A stretch of DNA of 64,000 bases, from positions 28,795,884-28,859,883 of the forward strand of contig CM052356.1 of NCBI GenBank assembly GCA_028551475.1, read 5' to 3'. Below are positions 20,701 through 34,800 of this stretch, piece after piece. Position 1 is the stretch's first letter; the number at the start of each line of letters is the position of its first letter. Made by a program: the position numbers and the translations under genes. This stretch comes from Casuarina equisetifolia (taxonomy: Eukaryota > Streptophyta > Magnoliopsida > Fagales > Casuarinaceae). The notes beneath the pieces were generated by a model. That model was not told the origin of the DNA and made no database searches. It saw only the letters and a program-made list of their open reading frames with translations.

Positions 20701-21997
20701 TTTGTTAGGAAGTCAATTTTCATTCTTAAAACCAGCTGGTAAAACGTATATAAAGTCAAACATACCTTTTATTTTATTATAAAGAGGATTCAAATTATCG
20801 ACACCTTGCTCAGTTGAAGCTAAGGTGGTCAGGGGCTAAGGAGGTCCCAAATTTGAGACAGCAAAATCTCTTACCCCCTTTCAAACAAAACAAAAAGACT
20901 ACAAAATTAAAATAAGGTGAAGCATTTAGAGGATGTTGTAACTTCATTCACATTGACGATCTATTAGGACTACGGTTCCTTGAAATCCAAGTTGGTGCAA
21001 TGGAACTTGAGCCAACAGCTCAGTGACAATGTTATTAGTGAAAGACTTAAAAGATCTTGATTCAAATCACTTCATCCCCTTGTTAGGACTAGTAAAACAT
21101 TGAGTGGGTAAAAAAATTGTAATATTTAACGTAAGTTGGACGTAGTTATAATTGCAATAGATAGGTCCTTCCCATAAATAGACACAAAATTAAAATAACT
21201 ATTAGGCTAGTAGTATAAAAGAGTTCCTTCAAGTACAAGTAACGAGTGTTTCATAAACTCTAAGTAATGAAAAAATTCGAAGTCCTTATAAAAGATGTAA
21301 AATATTATTTTATTTTATACATTTTTAAATATATTTTCTTTCAATGTATGTATAAGTATTAGAATCCAAGCTGAAGGGATTCCTACCACTCCTTTCCTCA
21401 TAAATACAAAATAAATATTAATAATAACAACATTATGCAAGTGCAAATGAAGCTCCAAATAAGGCAGCTCCTTTAGGGTGAAAGCCTCAGGCCTTTCTGT
21501 CAAACTGATCCCGGGGAATTCTATTTTGCAGACCCTAAGGCTCATCATGGGTAGCTTGATTCATTTTGCGTGTAGCAGAGAGGAAGATAGAGACTCCACT
21601 GCCTAATATTTAGTATATGAATATGAGATATAGCGTGTCCCCATTGATGGGCTTCTTCTGTGTCCTTCCTAATCTTGATGTTGACGTAGAAAGCAATGTT
21701 CTGCTTATTGTGATTAAAATAATGCAAGAGAGTTCCACTGGACACAGGTTGAGCAGAGACGAGTCCGGTTTTAAGGGCTATCAAATTAAGTAATGGCTTT
21801 GGTTAAAGTTTTACTGATGTTCATCGATCTCCTCTATGGAAAGGCTTCTAAGAATATTATATTTTTTCCCGAGAAAGTTTTTTTTATTGTTCCATTTTCC
21901 TGGCATGCAATTTCTACATGGGGTTTGTTTTTACCATTCTCATATATATACGTGTATATGACGAACTAAAATTAAAATAATTTCAATTAGATAAATA
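20701..21997. other. Intergenic; SINE-like piece and promoter of the metallophosphoesterase
   Basis: No gene is supported. A tRNA-promoter-like segment lies at 20990-21130. The frames at 21315-21548 and 21545-21784 (minus) have no recognised domain. The last few hundred bases should hold the promoter of the gene starting at 21998. Confidence 0.4.
20990..21130 (+). repeat. SINE-like segment
   Basis: A-box-like ACAGCTCAGTGACAATG and B-box-like TCTTGATTCAAATCAC about 40 bases apart, followed by an A-rich stretch, fit a decayed tRNA-derived SINE. Confidence 0.4.
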
Positions 21998-24900
21998 ATG
22001 ACTTCAATTTTAAGAACTCTTCACTGTTTCTCCTTTGCCTCTCCCTTCCCTTCGTCTAAGCCCAACTCATCCCTTCGCGCTTCCATGGCCACCTCTGTTC
22101 GAATCGCAGTCGTCGGCGACGTTGTGAGTCTCTCCCTCTCTCTCTCTCTCTTGGGTGATGTCGTCTGAAGTTTGAAGCCTTGGCTTTGTGTGGGTGGGAG
22201 GCTAGTAATTGTTTCGTTGTTAACAGTTCTTTTGTGGTTTCTGAAGCACGATGATTGGAATCTTCAAGAAGATACGAAGGCACTGCAGTTTCTGCGGGTA
22301 ATTTTTTCTCTTTGGTCTGTGATAATTTCGGACCTGAAACTTGCGTTTAGAATTTATTGAGGGAAAAGAATTCAGAACAATGTAAAAGTTGAGTTCGGGT
22401 TTTGTGGTCGATTCAAGTTCATAGCTTTGGTATTATCACGATGATATAGCGATTCCAAGGAGCATGAACTGTGTGATCCTGGGTTAAGAGCTAAATTATG
22501 TGAAGTTTTGATGGGCAATTATCTAAAGTGAGTTATGTCAAATATAATGAAGAACTGAGTTATTTAAACTTCTGAATGCACCCAAGAAGAAAGTTTGCTT
22601 CCAATTACGCCAACTCTTTTATGCTTATTTGTGTATATATATCTTTCCCTTTATATGTTTGTTGTTTTACTCCTTTAATACGGGCTTCTGGTTAAATGCA
22701 GCCGGATTTGGTGCTGTTCACAGGCAGGTTCCGTTCTTCTGCATTGTGAATCTACCTTGCCTTCTTTTACATCTTTAAGTTCAGTTGGCCTGTTTTTGCC
22801 TGGTCAACAGTAGCCTAGGTGGCCTGAAAATATTTATGAAAGGGCTGTATCACTGTGGGACACCAGTGCTTGTGACCATCCTATTTTGCTGAAAAACTCC
22901 AGAATTATCTGTAAATTTGATCAAATAAATTTAGTAGCTGGTATTTGTATCTAGTCAAGATAGGTGGTAAGATCTATTTCTATTTGTTGCTTGAATTCCT
23001 GAACCTTTCTTCTCTTTTTCTATGTTTTTGGCTTCTTTTCCCCGGATTGTTCAGGTGATTTTGGTAATGAGAATGTTGAACTTGTCCAAAGCGTTGCCAG
23101 TACTGAATTTCCTAAAGCAGTTATACTGGGAAACCATGATTCCTGGTTTACTCAACAGTTATCTGGCAAGTAAGTCTTTCTTCCATTTCTGTCTAGTCTG
23201 TAATTACCTTCTTGGGTACACAACTAGCATATAGGTATGGAATTATCAATAAAATGCTTATAGAAGTCTTCTTATACTCGTACATTTTTTACACTATTAG
23301 CTTGGTTATGTTATTGCAACGATTTTTGACAAAACATAATAAGTTCAGGAACTCTATCGAAGTGGTAGCCACTCAAACTGTTCTCTCTTTCTCCCTCTCT
23401 CCCTCTTGTGTAGAGTCATATATACTTTTGAAGTGTTAGCTTCATGTTTTGCAAGTTATTAATATGGATCTCCCATTATTGGCTTAACTAAATCCTTGAT
23501 TTGAATTCCAGGAAGAAGAACAGAGTGGAAGCTCAGCTTGAGTGGTGAGATTATTCTATTCTAAGATTTTCTAATATTCTGAAGTCCTTTATTGTTCAAA
23601 GATATGGCTGTTTTCATTATTGTAAGGGAGTTTTCCAACCCTTATTTTCATGACATAATTGGCAATCAGGGCTTGTTTATTTCCTTTTCTTTTTCTTGTT
23701 GTGTGTTTTGTTCTCTAATCATGTCTAATAACATGTGTCCCCTGAAGGGGCAGGCCAATATCAGAAGCCTTGAGTTCACATGTTGGAGGATGAACCTCTA
23801 ATAATTATTATAATTTTTGGCTGTATTAACCAGCATATGACTTTGTTATAGATAGTTGGCTACTCCTGCATAGCTGAATGTGCTAATGATCTCGCTAGAT
23901 AGATGTTCTTCACTAAATATGATATAAAGTCTTGGGCCCTTTTTCTTGACGGGAATCCCCAATACTGTATTCCATATACCATTTAATAAACTACTCTCCA
24001 AGATGTATGGTGAAAAAATCTTGAGGACCTTCTGAAACTGCAGTTTGTAAAAAATGAGGATATGATTGGAGAAAGAATACTGATAGGGTATTCTTTTAAC
24101 TGCTTGAGACGTTCATGATAAGATTTATAAACTCTGTAATGGCTATTGCTGGAAAAACAATGCCAAATATGCTAAATGCAAATAGGGTATGGTTTTTCTT
24201 ACAGGGAATTGCCAGTTCTGATGAAAGCTTTGAAACAACTTACAAAGAAAAAAAAATAAAAACCATCAAATATCTGATTCATTTTCAGAATTTTGTTAAA
24301 TTTTTTGTTTGAAATTTTTAAGAATTTTGTTAAAACTGAAAATGCCTTTTGCAATGATCAGTCTGGGAGAGGAACATGTAGCTTATCAGCGTTTAGACTT
24401 TCCTCCTATAAAACTGAGTGTTGTGGGTGGACGCCCATTTTCTTGTGGAGGAGAGCGGTTGTTTCGGAAAAGGATTCTGTCTGCGAGGTTTGTCTTCTAC
24501 TGCAGAAACATTTTCTGAAATTAGAGTTTATTATGATATTTGTACCACTTTCTAATGTCAAAGCTGTAAACCATTGGTGATTGCTTCTTAACTCAGATAT
24601 GTTGGTTAACTTAAAAGAAAAGGTTAAATGGTTCCCTTTATCTGCATCACTACAACCTTTTTTTCTATTGCTCTCATTTATTTATGCAGTAATTAAGTGA
24701 TTTTCTCAATAGTTTATATAATTTGTTAAATTGATTGGTCCTAAAATTATCTCCTTGTATGTTAAATCTGAATTCCTATTGCCCCTGTTGCATGAGCTTG
24801 TTGGTCATCGGATCTCTTCATAAGCATCAGCTACTATAGAACTAGAGTGAAACAGCTTCTCTTACCATGCAGATGAGATATTGAAATATGGTGTCTCGCT

Positions 24901-25914
24901 CTTGTTCTTGTTGTCACTCTTGACTTATATTGCAACTTAGCAACTTGGAATTTGCTCCTAGATACGGAGTTGAGGACATGGATGGAAGTGCGAAGAGAAT
25001 CTATAAAGCTGCTTTGGACACACCAGAGGGTCATTCGGTTATATTTCTTGCACATAATGGGCCTACAGGTGCATTATTCTTCACCAAATCGAATTTGTTT
25101 CAGCTCTCTGGGTCAATTTGGTCAATACCAATCGAAGGACAATTTCTGCGCAGGTCTTGGTTCTAATGTGGATGACATCTGTGGAAAAGATTGGGTTTTT
25201 GATGGAGGAGATCATGGTGATCCTGGTAATTCTACTTGTTCTCGCTTGTTTTTGGTGTTATTAAAAGCCTGGACGGTAGCTTCTTCACTGTATAGGCTGG
25301 ATTACTTTTGGCGTTCCACACTGCACCTACATTTACATAACTCTCCGGCTCTGCATTTTGGCATGCTGTTCTTGGTGACCCTGCAACCTAGTGAGGTTGA
25401 TTATAGAAAGTAGCAAAACAAACTTCTTTCCAGTGGTTTCTCTTTCTTTTTTGTGGTCTTTATTGCATTTTATCCTCTAATTTAGAATGAAATCATGTCT
25501 TTACCTCGTGCTTTTATCTCATGTACAGACTTAGCAAAAGCATTATCCCTCCTTAAAGATTCTGGCAAAGTCTTCATCCCGGTGGTTGTGTTTGGCCACA
25601 TGCACAAAGAGCTGGCATCTGGACGTGGCCTTCGGAAAATGATTGTGGTTGGGGATGACAACACCATTTACCTGAATGGGGCCGTTGTTCCAAGGGTTAA
25701 GAGATTGATCGATGAACAAGACACTGCCGACAGAAGCTCCATCAGTAATGAAACTCCTCTTTCCGCATCAGAGTCTAGTGGCACGATACGAGCCTTCACT
25801 ACTGTAGATATTTCAAATGGAAGAGTGGATAAAATTGCAGAAACTTGGGTTTCAGTTGTTGGGGATAAGACCGCGTTAAAAGAAGAGCACGTTTTGTTCA
25901 GAAGTTGCAATTAG
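21998..25914 (+). CDS. Calcineurin-like metallophosphoesterase, probably plastid-targeted (TIGR04168-like)
   Basis: Nine exons: 21998-22123, 22247-22297, 22702-22723, 23055-23169, 23512-23544, 24362-24487, 24962-25068, 25154-25225 and 25529-25914; 345 residues, all phases consistent. Residues 1-29 are Ser-rich with few acidic residues and look like a chloroplast transit peptide. A second in-frame ATG at residue 30 would give a form without it. The metal-binding motifs of the superfamily are present in order: GDVHDDW, TGDFGNE, GNHDSW, LAHNGP and FGHMH. The domain resembles the cyanobacterial/plant TIGR04168 group, whose substrate is not established, so the reaction is described only as phosphoester hydrolysis. 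The intron after exon 3 starts with GC (ACAG|GCAGGT). Using the nearby GT instead would create a stop. Confidence 0.88.
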
Positions 25915-28741
25915 CATTCTCCATGACTGCATTCCAGTTTCAGTGTCTGATCCAACACCAATAACAACTTATACATGATGTCAAAATTGTATGACCGAGG
26001 TGGTCTTGTAGTTTTTGTACTTTGTAATTTGCACCTCGTTGGTTGTTGTATAAGTCATGCGCTAAACAGAAAATTTCCCATGAATACTGGGGGAAAACTG
26101 GTGGCTGCTTCAGAATATGACAAGTTGGGCGGCTTTTGGGGTTGGTTTGCCATGTCAAATGATGAGGATTTGAAAGCTACATTTCAACAGTGTGTCTTAC
26201 GTTGTCTTGCCAAACTAGGGGCATTGCGAACGGTATATCCATCCCCAGTTCATTCCTCCCCTGCTTTTCTTGACCCTCTGTTGTGCCAAAACATCAATCA
26301 GCATATTTGCTTTGGGCCATGGAGCTGGATCACGTAGGCTCAAGAAATGACTGCCATGGCTCCTAGCTCCACAGATAGATGTTCTGTCGATGGTTGACCC
26401 ATCTTTTGATGATGTGATGCTCACATTTCCGTCTTTTCCAACAGCAATTCAACCTTCTTTTCCAGTCCCAAGCTATTAATCAACCGCAAATGGCACCCAA
26501 AGAGGGTACTGTTCACTGAAAAGCGATGTTCCATTTCCTAGATTTCTTCACCTTCATATGTTTATATAATGAGAAGCATCAGTAAACCATTAATCACATG
26601 ACAGCAACCTCAGTGTTTCGTTCTCCTGTTCACATTTTATAACAGTTGTTTAGGGTTTCCAATTTCCAAGTACGAAAAATATTATAAAATTCTAAGTAAT
26701 TGAAAATTAAACGAAGCTTGATGTTCATATCATTTACCACCCAAGATCAGATTTCGATTAAATTTTTTTGTGGGATTAAAATAAACAACTGTGCAAACAT
26801 ATAGACCCAGCTTTTCCACTTTTCTTTTTCTTGTTTAGTGCTCGAACTTCCAAGCAGGTTGAGGCTTTTTGACCCATTCTTTTCTTTAGACTAAAGTTAA
26901 CCCCCACTGGCAAACATGAAAGAAAGGGAACCAGAAAATTACAACTTACACCTAAGATGATGTCTGGGGCTGTATGGAGATGCCAGAGGCCACAAGCAGA
27001 CCAACCAACCACAAACATACAAATTTCAGTCCTTATATACCTCTTCTGGGGAGACAACATAGCGGTGGATTTGGTGTAAATTTCCCTAGTTTTTTATATT
27101 TAATTCCATTTTGTCTTTTAAAAAAAAAAAAACCAGGGTTTCAACTTGTGAATCTATGGGTCACGTCTGGTTTCTACCAATGGCATACTTACATTCCTTG
27201 CAGCTATGTCACCAAAGTATGAGTCCACATTGTTGCTTAGCACACATCTCGTGCCTGACAACGGAGACTATCATTATCTTTATTCCATTCAAAATTTGCG
27301 TTCTTTATAATGTTCCTACTTTTAGGGCCCGAGGGTCACCTTCTTCTAGAGGCTAGTAGGTGTAATTTCCCTACCTATCAGATTTTCTATTATTAGATAA
27401 AACTATTCTAAAAGTTTCAATTATAGGTTCTACTAATTTTTTCTGAACGATAATATAAGGATGAGTGTTTTCCATAAATGGTTTGGTATAAAAAAGTTGC
27501 ACATGCCAGAGTATGCAGCAAGTTAAGGGTAAAGGGTGATGGGAAGAGAACTTCCATGTGACAAATGAAGAATGACACTATCCGGTGGCTTTTGCAAGTT
27601 TGGGTTTTGAGCACAACCATGTGAGGAGGTTTTCTCTTTTGTAAATTTCCAACGCTCCAACAAAACCCCATGCATCTTTAATTCATGGCCCTCCTTTAAC
27701 CCTACCTGAATCTATCTATTTCTAGCTGTCAAAACCAGAATGAATACTTGAAACAAGTCCATGTTGAAAAAAGCAATCCGATTCTCTGCATGAAAGCACC
27801 CATCAAGCAGCAAGAAGGGATCTTCTGCACCATCTCATCCTGAATGACACTGCTGTAAAAATGGACTCAAAATAGAAATCAGAATGGCCAAAGCAGGGTG
27901 AGGGTGCACGGGCAAATTGTGGTCAAAGTGAAGAGGACAGATGTGGAATCGACCCAGTCTCCAAAGCAGGCAAACCTCAACCGTCATCTTTTGTTAAAAC
28001 ATTGGCTGAGGAAAGCAAAATGAGGAATGTCTGAGTCTCTGACTCTGACTCTGACATCAGACTCTGACATTGCCGACCCCTCAACCTGCCAGCTCTCTCT
28101 TTTCTAGTTCTGAAGATCCCACAGTCTTTGACCGAATCTCAGCCGTCGATGCGTCCCTGCTGATCTTTCCTTTTGCACTTATCATGACCCTGTAATTTAG
28201 TGTTTATAATTTTAGTGCACATAAAAGCGGCACCTGTTTAGGATAATGGGGACATCCCTTCACAAATCTACATGCTCCTCTGCAAAGTCCAAACTGTCCT
28301 TTAACCTCCTACAACCTCAGCCTTTCATGTCATATGTTTGATTTCTGCAAATGTCCACCGGATCTCCTCTGCATTTCTCTGATGTGGGTGTCATCTTGCA
28401 GGGGTGATGATGTTATGATTTTCTTTTGGGAACAGATTTGAATCTTCATACCTAAAAGGATGCAATATGTCATTGGTTTGGGGTTCTTCTTGTGGTGAAA
28501 AATATCAATATAGCATTTGGAGTTTTCAGAACAAACGTGTGAAAGAAATGGCTACGCATACGTTGGCTCAAGAAGACACAGAGAACATACGATTTGACAA
28601 ATCCCACTTCATTTGTTGAACAATGTTTAAACTTTTGGACAAAAACACAAAACTAGTTTCCAAGAAAGAAAGCACAATCTAGTGAAGGCCAAAACTGTCT
28701 TCTCGCTGTCTTCCTCAAAATCAAAAAACAGAGCTGTACAG

Positions 28742-28775
<34 letters not shown>

Positions 28776-29145
28776 ATCAGAACTCCCACCACCATTGTTC
28801 CCAACTTCCTATGATCCTCAAAAACATATCCAAATTCTCTCTTTGTTTTCTTTTCTTTGGTCCTTGTTCCTCTCTAGCAGCACTTACAGCTCATCCGCTT
28901 AGATCGGATCTATTCTCTGGCACCACCCCTCTTTAGTTCCTTCTGACGCCACTTGGTTTGCTTTCCATCATCCCCAGTTAAAGAAAACAAACTCCCAAAA
29001 ACCAAAAACACCATAAAACAAAAAGAAAAAAATTCTTTTTTTGATTACTTTTGCATAGAACCGAAGAGAAAATCTCGACCGCATATGCTTAAACCACCCC
29101 GGGGTGGCGTTCCTGACCTCCATTTCTGACCTGGGTCTGTGTTAA
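25915..29145. other. Intergenic region between metallophosphoesterase and ABHD17-type gene
   Basis: The beginning is the 3' untranslated region. The 120-codon plus frame at 25975-26337 lies within it and has no domain. The middle is featureless. An (ATC)11 microsatellite lies at 28742-28774, and the last 150-200 bases are the probable 5' leader of the next gene. Confidence 0.45.
28742..28774. repeat. (ATC)11 microsatellite
   Basis: Eleven perfect ATC units lie about 370 bases before the start codon at 29146. The frame 28682-28936 that runs through it is only the repeat translation plus chance sequence. Confidence 0.95.
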
Positions 29146-31883
29146 ATGGGCAATGTGACTGGGAGTGTGGCCGCCAAGTTCGCTTTCTTTCCACCGGACC
29201 CGCCTACCTATGATATATACAGAGACCAGGATGGGAGTCTGGTTTTTCCCGGCGTGACGGCGGATAAGAATGTCGACGTGCATTTGCTCGACACCAAGGG
29301 CGGGAACAAAATCGTTGCCATGTTTTGGAGGCACCCTTTTGCGAGGTTCACGCTGCTGTACTCGCATGGCAACGCTGCTGACCTGGGTCAGATGCACGAG
29401 CTCTTCATCGAGCTCAGGGCTCATCTGCGTGTCAATATTATGAGGTATATCTGGGTTTTGGCGGTTGGTTTGTAATCGTAGGCCGCCTGTGCATCGGTCT
29501 TTTTACTTTCTCTTCTTTGCGTTGTGGGTTGCGACATTAGAATAACGTTCTGGTAGCATGATTGTCTTCTTCCTGTTTTTTGATGATTAATGGATTCAAT
29601 TCCCGTTTTTTAAACTCTCTTTTCTTTTAGAATTATGGGATTTCGAATCCCTTGTTTGTGGCCGGTCTGGATGATTTTTAATTCTTAGTTCTTTAATAGT
29701 GTAACTGCATTCAAACCAATACTTGATTCTGATTTTCCAAGTTTTTCTTCTCTGCTTTGCTAAGCTTCTAAATTTTCCTTTTTTGTGTTTGATTTTATTT
29801 CTCATAGGTACATCTTCTATCTTTTCTTTTCTTTTTCTTGTTTTCCAACCCCCACTGGTTTTTGCCTATGCATGTAATGGCATCATTTTATGTGTGAATC
29901 TACTAATGACAAGGCGATTCGAGTAGTTTTTCTGATATGATACTCTGCTCATGTTAATTTTCTTTGATGCTGCCGGCTTTGTTTTCTCTGGCTTTATTTA
30001 TCTAAATTTGCAGGCTCTTCTGATTTCTTCAAACATCTGCAGGGTCCTACGTGTCTTTCTCTATGTTTAAGCAGGGATCACTTCAGATAAATTTATTCCA
30101 GAGCCACTTATTTTTTTTTTTATTGGGAGGGGGTTGAATATATTTGATTTATTCGTTAATCTTAAGGAATTCTGAGAACCTTTCCTGTTTTATTTACTTC
30201 TTAGTAATTGATATATTGCAGCTATGATTATTCAGGATATGGAGCATCGACTGGAAAGGTAAGTACTCCTGGAGATCATCTGTCAAGATCTTTATCAATG
30301 AATCTACTTTTTCATCTACTGTAGTGTCTAATAAGTGGTTCTCTGTGACTCTGGCAGCCTTCTGAGTTCAACACATATTACGACATAGACGCTGTCTACA
30401 ATTGTTTGAAGAGCGACTACGGAGTTAGACAAGAGGATTTGATTTTGTATGGCCAATCTGTGGGGAGTGGACCGACAGTGCACCTGGCTTCTCGGTTACA
30501 GAAGCTGAGGGGTGTCGTTCTCCACAGCGCCATTCTCTCAGGCATCCGGGTCCTCTATCCTGTCAAGATGACACTCTGGTTCGACATCTTTAAAGTAAGT
30601 TTGACTGCAGTGTTCTTTGGGGCTCTTTTTCTGTACAGGGTTCTGTATTGATGAAGCCTGCTTCTGTTTTTTCAGAATATAGACAAAATACGGAATGTCA
30701 GTTGTCCGGTTTTAGTTATACATGTAAGTTCCTTCCTTTTATTTTATTTTTTATAAATATATCCTACAATTTAAATTTTTGTCTGGTTCCATTTGTTTTT
30801 GGCAACCACAGAACCACAGGTTTCTGGGTGAGGTTATATCTATGGAAATATGTCATGAAATCATATTTAAGAATCTAGTGTTTGCTGCCCATTGTTCTTA
30901 AAGATTCGACAGCATGGCAGTTCTAGATTCATTTATTCATCACATATTTGGAAGTCAAATGATTCACGGGCAGCTCCATCTCAGATGCTGGCACTAAGAA
31001 ACATTGAGTCACCATTAATATTTTTGTTTTGGCATCACCAACTATGTCTGACCCTCAGAGTTTGCATAGACATTGTAGGCTGTTTGGTGACCTTCTGCAG
31101 TTGAATTTTGGAAGTTTTTCATTTTCTAATACAGTAAAATAGAAGAATAAAAATATTCTTGAGTTTCAAGAGTTTCCTTATTCTTTTCCCATGAGAGGAG
31201 CGACTTTGTGGTTTGGAATCCAAAATCCCTCAGGATGCCTATTTCGTTAATAGATGGTTTTCTGTGTTATCCCTCTCTTTTTTATCTGATTTCATAACCC
31301 ATCCGGGTGGGCTTTCAATGTTCAATGATGAAAACCTTCTATTTCCTTGGTTGAGGGCTGCAATATTCTGATAAACAAGAGTCTTGGAGTGACTAAGAGT
31401 GCAAGTCTGTTATGTTCTGGAAATCAGCTACATCTTTTCATTATGGACGAATTAAAGGTTCATTTAACGAATATCAACTTCCTTCTGATTTGAACTCAAC
31501 CTATGGCCATACTTCGTACATAATGGTTCTGCCTTGCCCATGACTACTTGCTTTTCATTCATGATTCTCATTGATTGATTGTTGCTGCTATTGGTATGGC
31601 CTCTCTGTTGATTGATCACTTTCAGGGAACAAATGATGACATTGTGGATTGGTCCCATGGAAAGCGTCTCTGGGAACTCTCGAAGGAAAAATATGACCCC
31701 TTATGGGTCAAGGGTGGCGGCCATTGCAACCTCGAAACTTATCCTGAGTACATTAAGCACTTGCGCAAGTTCATAAACGCAATGGAGAAACTCTCACTCA
31801 CAAGACAGACAAAACAACTCAATTCTAACTCAAGTATTACAGAAGTCAAACACAACAAGTGCCTGAGATTTGGAAAAAAATAG
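29146..31883 (+). CDS. ABHD17-type alpha/beta hydrolase
   Basis: Five exons: 29146-29444, 30222-30258, 30358-30594, 30676-30723 and 31626-31883; 292 residues, all GT-AG. The protein starts MGNVTGS and lacks a signal peptide. It has the alpha/beta-hydrolase order: oxyanion-side [15 protein letters not shown], the nucleophile elbow GQSVGSG (Ser146), an acid at GTNDD (Asp211/212) and the catalytic His in GGGHCNLE (His239). The family is related to animal ABHD17 depalmitoylases, and plant members with acyl-protein thioesterase activity at membranes have been reported, so removal of S-acyl groups from membrane proteins is the likely role (inference from family). Membrane attachment could use lipidation near the N-terminus, but the myristoylation motif is not perfect. 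The basic tail (CLRFGKK) is shorter than in longer paralogues. Confidence 0.9.
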
Positions 31884-34800
31884 CATGTCCTTTCTCATCA
31901 TTTCATTATTAGGGAACCAGAACGTATAGGTGGTTGCATGGTTGGTCGTTCTCCAAGAATAGCTGTGCTTGCTTGTTTGGTGGATCCAGTGTGTGGGCGG
32001 CTAAACTGTTTGACTTGGTATCTCTCTTAAGATCACAGGATGATAGGATCCACAGTCTGCTTGAACCCGGTCCTGTTCAGGTAACCATTTTTGAGGTAGA
32101 AATCTACTGCAGTTATTTTATGGTTGCTGAGGAACAAATTGGTTGTGGCTAATGCAAGAGAATGTGCTTCGTGATCTGGGTTTCATGTATAAGTAAAAAA
32201 GTCGAGCTTATGTAAACACTATCATCAGTTTGAGAAAAGAAATACATGGGTTTGCTTCATTCATTTCCTCGTCCCAATCATCTGATTCTCACTTTCCAAA
32301 CCACACGCTTGGACTAACAATAGTTTCATAATATCTGTTCTTTGCTTTTCTGTTCTATCTTCAGCTGCAATCAGCATGATATCTGTCCATGTTGCGCCAC
32401 ACGTTCTAGATTTCCCTAGAGAACTCAAGTTCTCCATAAAGATGCATGTTTGACCGGGATCCAATCTAGCTTCTGCACAAAGCTGACAACTTCGTCTACA
32501 ATGCATAGTCCGTAGCCCCAGCCACTTCTGCAACAGAAACGATTAGCTAGCAGCCACTATCGGAATCAGTGGTGCTCATAATCGAACTATGTGTTTTCAG
32601 AACCATCGACAACATAGTACACACATTTATCACGTTGATAGCCACCAATCATACCACGATTGAATAAGTCTGAAACCGCATTACCTAAAGACCTGAGCCT
32701 CTGCCATTAGGCTAGGAACAGGAACAGGAACAGTCACTGCTAGGATTTCTCCACCGGTTCCCTTGATTGTTGTGAGAATAGTGGAGGAACAAGTTCTTAA
32801 AAAACATGTCTTAACAACAAATACAAGCACAACCAAAACTAGTACACACCCATTTTATCTTTCATCTCACTGCTTAATTCTGTGACTCCAATTCATCATA
32901 TGTGGGCTTCCATACTGAATTCCACATCTAGATGGGCCAAGTAGCCCGTTCACCAAATGAACTTTCTTCAACCACAAGAAAAGAAAAAGATATGCAGATG
33001 ACTAGGAGGATTCCTTTCTTTTATCTTTCTTCCTTATCAGAAGCCCCCACAAGATTAGAAGATAATGCATATTTCCCATCTTCAAATTCCAAGAGTTAGG
33101 TGCTTTTTTCTATTCATAGATTTCTTTGTTCAGCTTTCGGTGAGTGTCACATGTGACATGAATCAAAGACTCTTTTGCAGGACCACTTTGTTCCAATGGC
33201 TACTGCACTGAGCTGGCTTCCCTCTAAACTACCCCTTAAGCAAGACCCCTCCTCCAACTTCACCAAAAACTATTAATGCAATCAACTTGGTTCAACATGT
33301 GAAACCAGGTTTAATTCCCTTCCCTGTGTTCGCCAACCACTGACACAAGACTTCTCTTAATTATTTTTCTAATACACTGTCTTAGAATAGACTATCTTTA
33401 ATCCAATTTGTGACTTCAATTATTTTTCGTTTTAATTGGGTGCAATTTGATGAGCATAGAAAGGAAGTACTCTGTGGGAGGACCCCACTAGGGTACAACT
33501 CCGGCGGCCAATCGCTGATTTCCTGGTACCAACTTACGTGTCAATATCAGAAAAAGGTTGCATCTTTTTTCCCGGATCCGGGATCTACCTATACTCGGGA
33601 CTTGTAGCCGGCCAATCAGAATTTGAAACGTGGGCGTGGCCGAGCAAAGAAGAGAGACGAGTCACGGGAGAAGAAGTGTACGCTTTCGGTACTTTTGGTT
33701 ATGGCGGAGCTGACCCTTATTTGGGGGGAGAACAACCCACACTCTCCTGGAGAGCGTGAGATCCACTCCCCCGAATGTAGATGGTCAATATAAATAAAAA
33801 TTTAAGTATAAAAGTGATATTTTATTTTCCTTCACTTTGCTTTGATTGCAAGGCGTCTGGCTCTCTCTGTCTTTCTCCAGTTGTTTTGCTTCGTACAACG
33901 TTTTCTTTTACTTGCCCACAATCATCATTCTACATTAATTTCATTGACTTTTTTCTGTTTCTGGCAAAGTTGTACGCCATCACAAATTTTTAATGTCTTT
34001 TCTCTCTAAACATGTTCATCAGGAGTCATACTTGTCTCTGTCTCCTTGTCCTTTCTTGATTTGAGTCATCTTGTAATCAATCTTTTCACTTGCATAGTAA
34101 GCTGGGAACTTGAGGGGCAACTAGAGGAGTTGAGAAGGAACGAGGGATAAAAAGGTTTTTGAGGGTGTTATGTGATTCAATATGGGAAAGACTGCAGATT
34201 TAATATGGAGGTCAAAACAAAACGAGAAAGTACTTATGATGGTATTCATTTTCCATGCATTCAAAAATATTACCTTTTACGAGACGCATTATGAGAATTA
34301 AAGGTGCAGGAAGATCAAGTGAGGAAAAGGTGTGTGTAATGATGGTGGCTGCCTTGCGGGAGAGGGCAAGCTACGAAAGAACAAGCTTTTAGAGATGTGT
34401 ATAAGTTTGAAAGTAGATTACCCAAAACGGGAAAACAAGAGAATACAATACAACGCCACCCACTGCAGCAGAAGGTGGCGTTTCGGAGGAGAGAAAATGC
34501 AGAGAAGGAAGAGAAAAGAGAGTAAGATGTGGTCAGGGCCACTTGCCATAATGAATAGTATGAGCATCTACGGTTTCGATGCTCACTGCCCCTAATGAAA
34601 ACAAAAGGTCATGGAATTGCAGAAAGGCCAAAACTGTCTTCCGATGCTGCTGTTTGAATGGGGTTATTATTTAGGAAGGTCGCATGTCAAGGGCCCCTGC
34701 AATCAAATCAAAAGAACTATTGCTGGGAGCTATAAATATGTTTCCGAGAATGGGAAATTCGAATATGATTAGCATTTAAGGCCTGGATGATGGCCAGATT

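Noticed and set aside
25975..26337. 120-codon plus-strand frame after the metallophosphoesterase
   Set aside because: It begins 60 bases after the stop codon and has no domain. Best explained as 3' untranslated sequence.
33480..33770. GC-richer island with CCAAT motifs
   Set aside because: It looks promoter-like, but no coding or RNA gene can be placed next to it. Left as intergenic.
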